In this document: positions 6,092 through 6,888 of the stretch, in pieces
Position numbering within the stretch: the stretch's first letter is position 1
How the letters are laid out: each line of letters starts with the position of its first letter
NCBI GenBank assembly: GCA_021787505.1
Contig: JAJYLU010000097.1
Span: 1 to 6,888, forward strand
Reading direction: 5' to 3'
Length of the DNA: 6,888 nt
Origin: Nitrospirota bacterium
GTDB taxonomy: Bacteria; Nitrospirota; Thermodesulfovibrionia; Thermodesulfovibrionales; UBA6898
Program-made: the position numbers and the translations under genes
Notes under the pieces: generated by a model
Databases searched by the model: none
Told to the model about the DNA's origin: nothing
What the model saw: the letters and a program-made list of their open reading frames with translations, nothing else

Positions 6092-6888
6092 CTAAATCGC
6101 GAGGATCGCCAGTTTGCAGATAACCCATGCGAGCACCGCACAGGCCGGCAGTGTAAGGACCCAGGCCATGACAATCCGGCCCGCAACCCCCCACCTCACC
6201 GCCGACAGCCGCTTCGTAGCGCCGACACCCATGATTGTCGAGGAGATGATATGCGTCGTCGAAAGGGGAAGTCCTATTCTCGAAGCGATTTCTATGACCG
6301 TTGCCGCCGACGCCTCCGCGGCAAAGCCGTGGATCGGCCTCAGGTGGACAAGACGCATTCCGAGCGTCTTGATGACCCTCCATCCGCCGATGGCGGTCCC
6401 CGTAGCCATGGCCGACGCGCAGAGCACCATTACCCATACCGGCACGTAAAAAGCAGGAAGTTTATAGTAACTCACAAGGGCCATAGCGATGATGCCCATC
6501 GTCTTCTGGGCATCATTGTTGCCGTGGCTGAAGGCCATATAGGCCGCCGACACGATCTGCATCCTGTTGAAAAGCGGGTTGACAAGGGAAAGGGGAGACC
6601 TTTTGAAAATCCATATGAGCAGCAGCATAAGAAGAAAGCCGAGCAGAAATCCGACAACAGGGGAGACGATCAGGCCGATAAAGACTTTGTAAACCCCTTT
6701 CTGGATAATGATGCCGGTCCCCGCTGTTGCGACCGCCGCACCCAGTATGCTGGAGAGAATTGCATGGCTCGAAGATGTGGGCATTCCGAAATACCATGTC
6801 AGAAGGTCCCAGAGAATGGCCGCCAGGAACGCCGAAATCACCGTCACCTGTGTCACCGCGGCGGTCTCGACAAGACCCGCACCGACAG
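6092..6888 (-). CDS. pit: PiT-family inorganic phosphate transporter, 5' end beyond the window
   Basis: PiT proteins are inner-membrane symporters that import phosphate (often as a metal-phosphate complex) with protons or sodium. The frame is open to the right edge, so a start inside the window would be artificial. 264 residues are visible, and the N-terminal signature repeat (GANDxxNA type) must lie outside. Visible motifs are: AILWDLLTWYFGMPTSSSHA, a typical PiT membrane segment plus PTSSSHA loop; the second signature AFSHGNNDAQKTMG; and LPLSTTHIISSTIMGVG near the end, the duplicate of the SSSH motif. Several strongly hydrophobic segments are separated by short basic loops such as IFKRSPLS. 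It stops 128 bases before trpB. The PhoU-like partner that often accompanies Pit is not downstream, so it would have to be upstream or elsewhere. Family assignment is strong; substrate (phosphate versus sulfate) is by family only. Confidence 0.93.
   Translation of the reverse strand, partial: VGAGLVETAAVTQVTVISAFLAAILWDLLTWYFGMPTSSSHAILSSILGAAVATAGTGIIIQKGVYKVFIGLIVSPVVGFLLGFLLMLLLIWIFKRSPLSLVNPLFNRMQIVSAAYMAFSHGNNDAQKTMGIIAMALVSYYKLPAFYVPVWVMVLCASAMATGTAIGGWRVIKTLGMRLVHLRPIHGFAAEASAATVIEIASRIGLPLSTTHIISSTIMGVGATKRLSAVRWGVAGRIVMAWVLTLPACAVLAWVICKLAILAI

Noticed and set aside
5965..6186. Minus-strand frame of 73 codons crossing the pit-trpB spacer
   Set aside because: Most of it overlaps the end of the phosphate transporter in another frame, and the rest is AT-rich spacer. 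I also checked whether it could supply the missing trpB start through a frameshift; it ends at TGA before the conserved TrpB sequence and shows no TrpB-like residues.

Overview
The window holds a compact block of housekeeping genes from a diderm (outer-membrane-bearing) bacterium, all read on the minus strand. The lptD gene shows that the cell makes an LPS-type outer membrane. The order trpB-trpA-(MBL)-accD-folC resembles what I recall from Nitrospirota and Desulfobacterota (Geobacter-like) genomes. That placement is inference, since no rRNA or marker phylogeny is available here.

Layout in transcription order, right to left. (1) 6888-6092: C-terminal part of a PiT-family phosphate transporter, cut by the window edge. 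(2) 6091-5964: an AT-rich spacer with a perfect TATAAT inside a 15-bp palindrome, the best promoter candidate for what follows. (3) 5963-4770 trpB and 4770-3994 trpA, overlapping by one base (TAATG). (4) 3997-3881: a 38-codon small ORF that starts in an ATGA overlap with the trpA stop. (5) 3891-3130: a metallo-beta-lactamase-fold hydrolase resembling class II cyclic-nucleotide phosphodiesterases. (6) 3082-2249 accD and 2252-945 folC, joined by an ATGA overlap. (7) 938-1: the 5' part of lptD, beginning six bases after the folC stop and running off the left edge.

From trpB to lptD the largest gap is 47 bases and most junctions overlap, so one polycistronic transcript with translational coupling is likely. 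It would join the last two steps of tryptophan synthesis, the carboxyltransferase of acetyl-CoA carboxylase, folate glutamylation and LPS export. The products do not form one pathway; the grouping looks like a growth-linked housekeeping operon. I see no mobile element, CRISPR array, RNA gene or defence system, and nothing that clearly amounts to a new system.

Three points merit a second look. The conserved TrpB N-terminus is encoded upstream of the first ATG, but the only codon where Met is expected is ATA. The 38-codon ORF sits between trpA and the hydrolase. The lptD signal-peptide region is built from a GTGAAA-rich imperfect inverted repeat.
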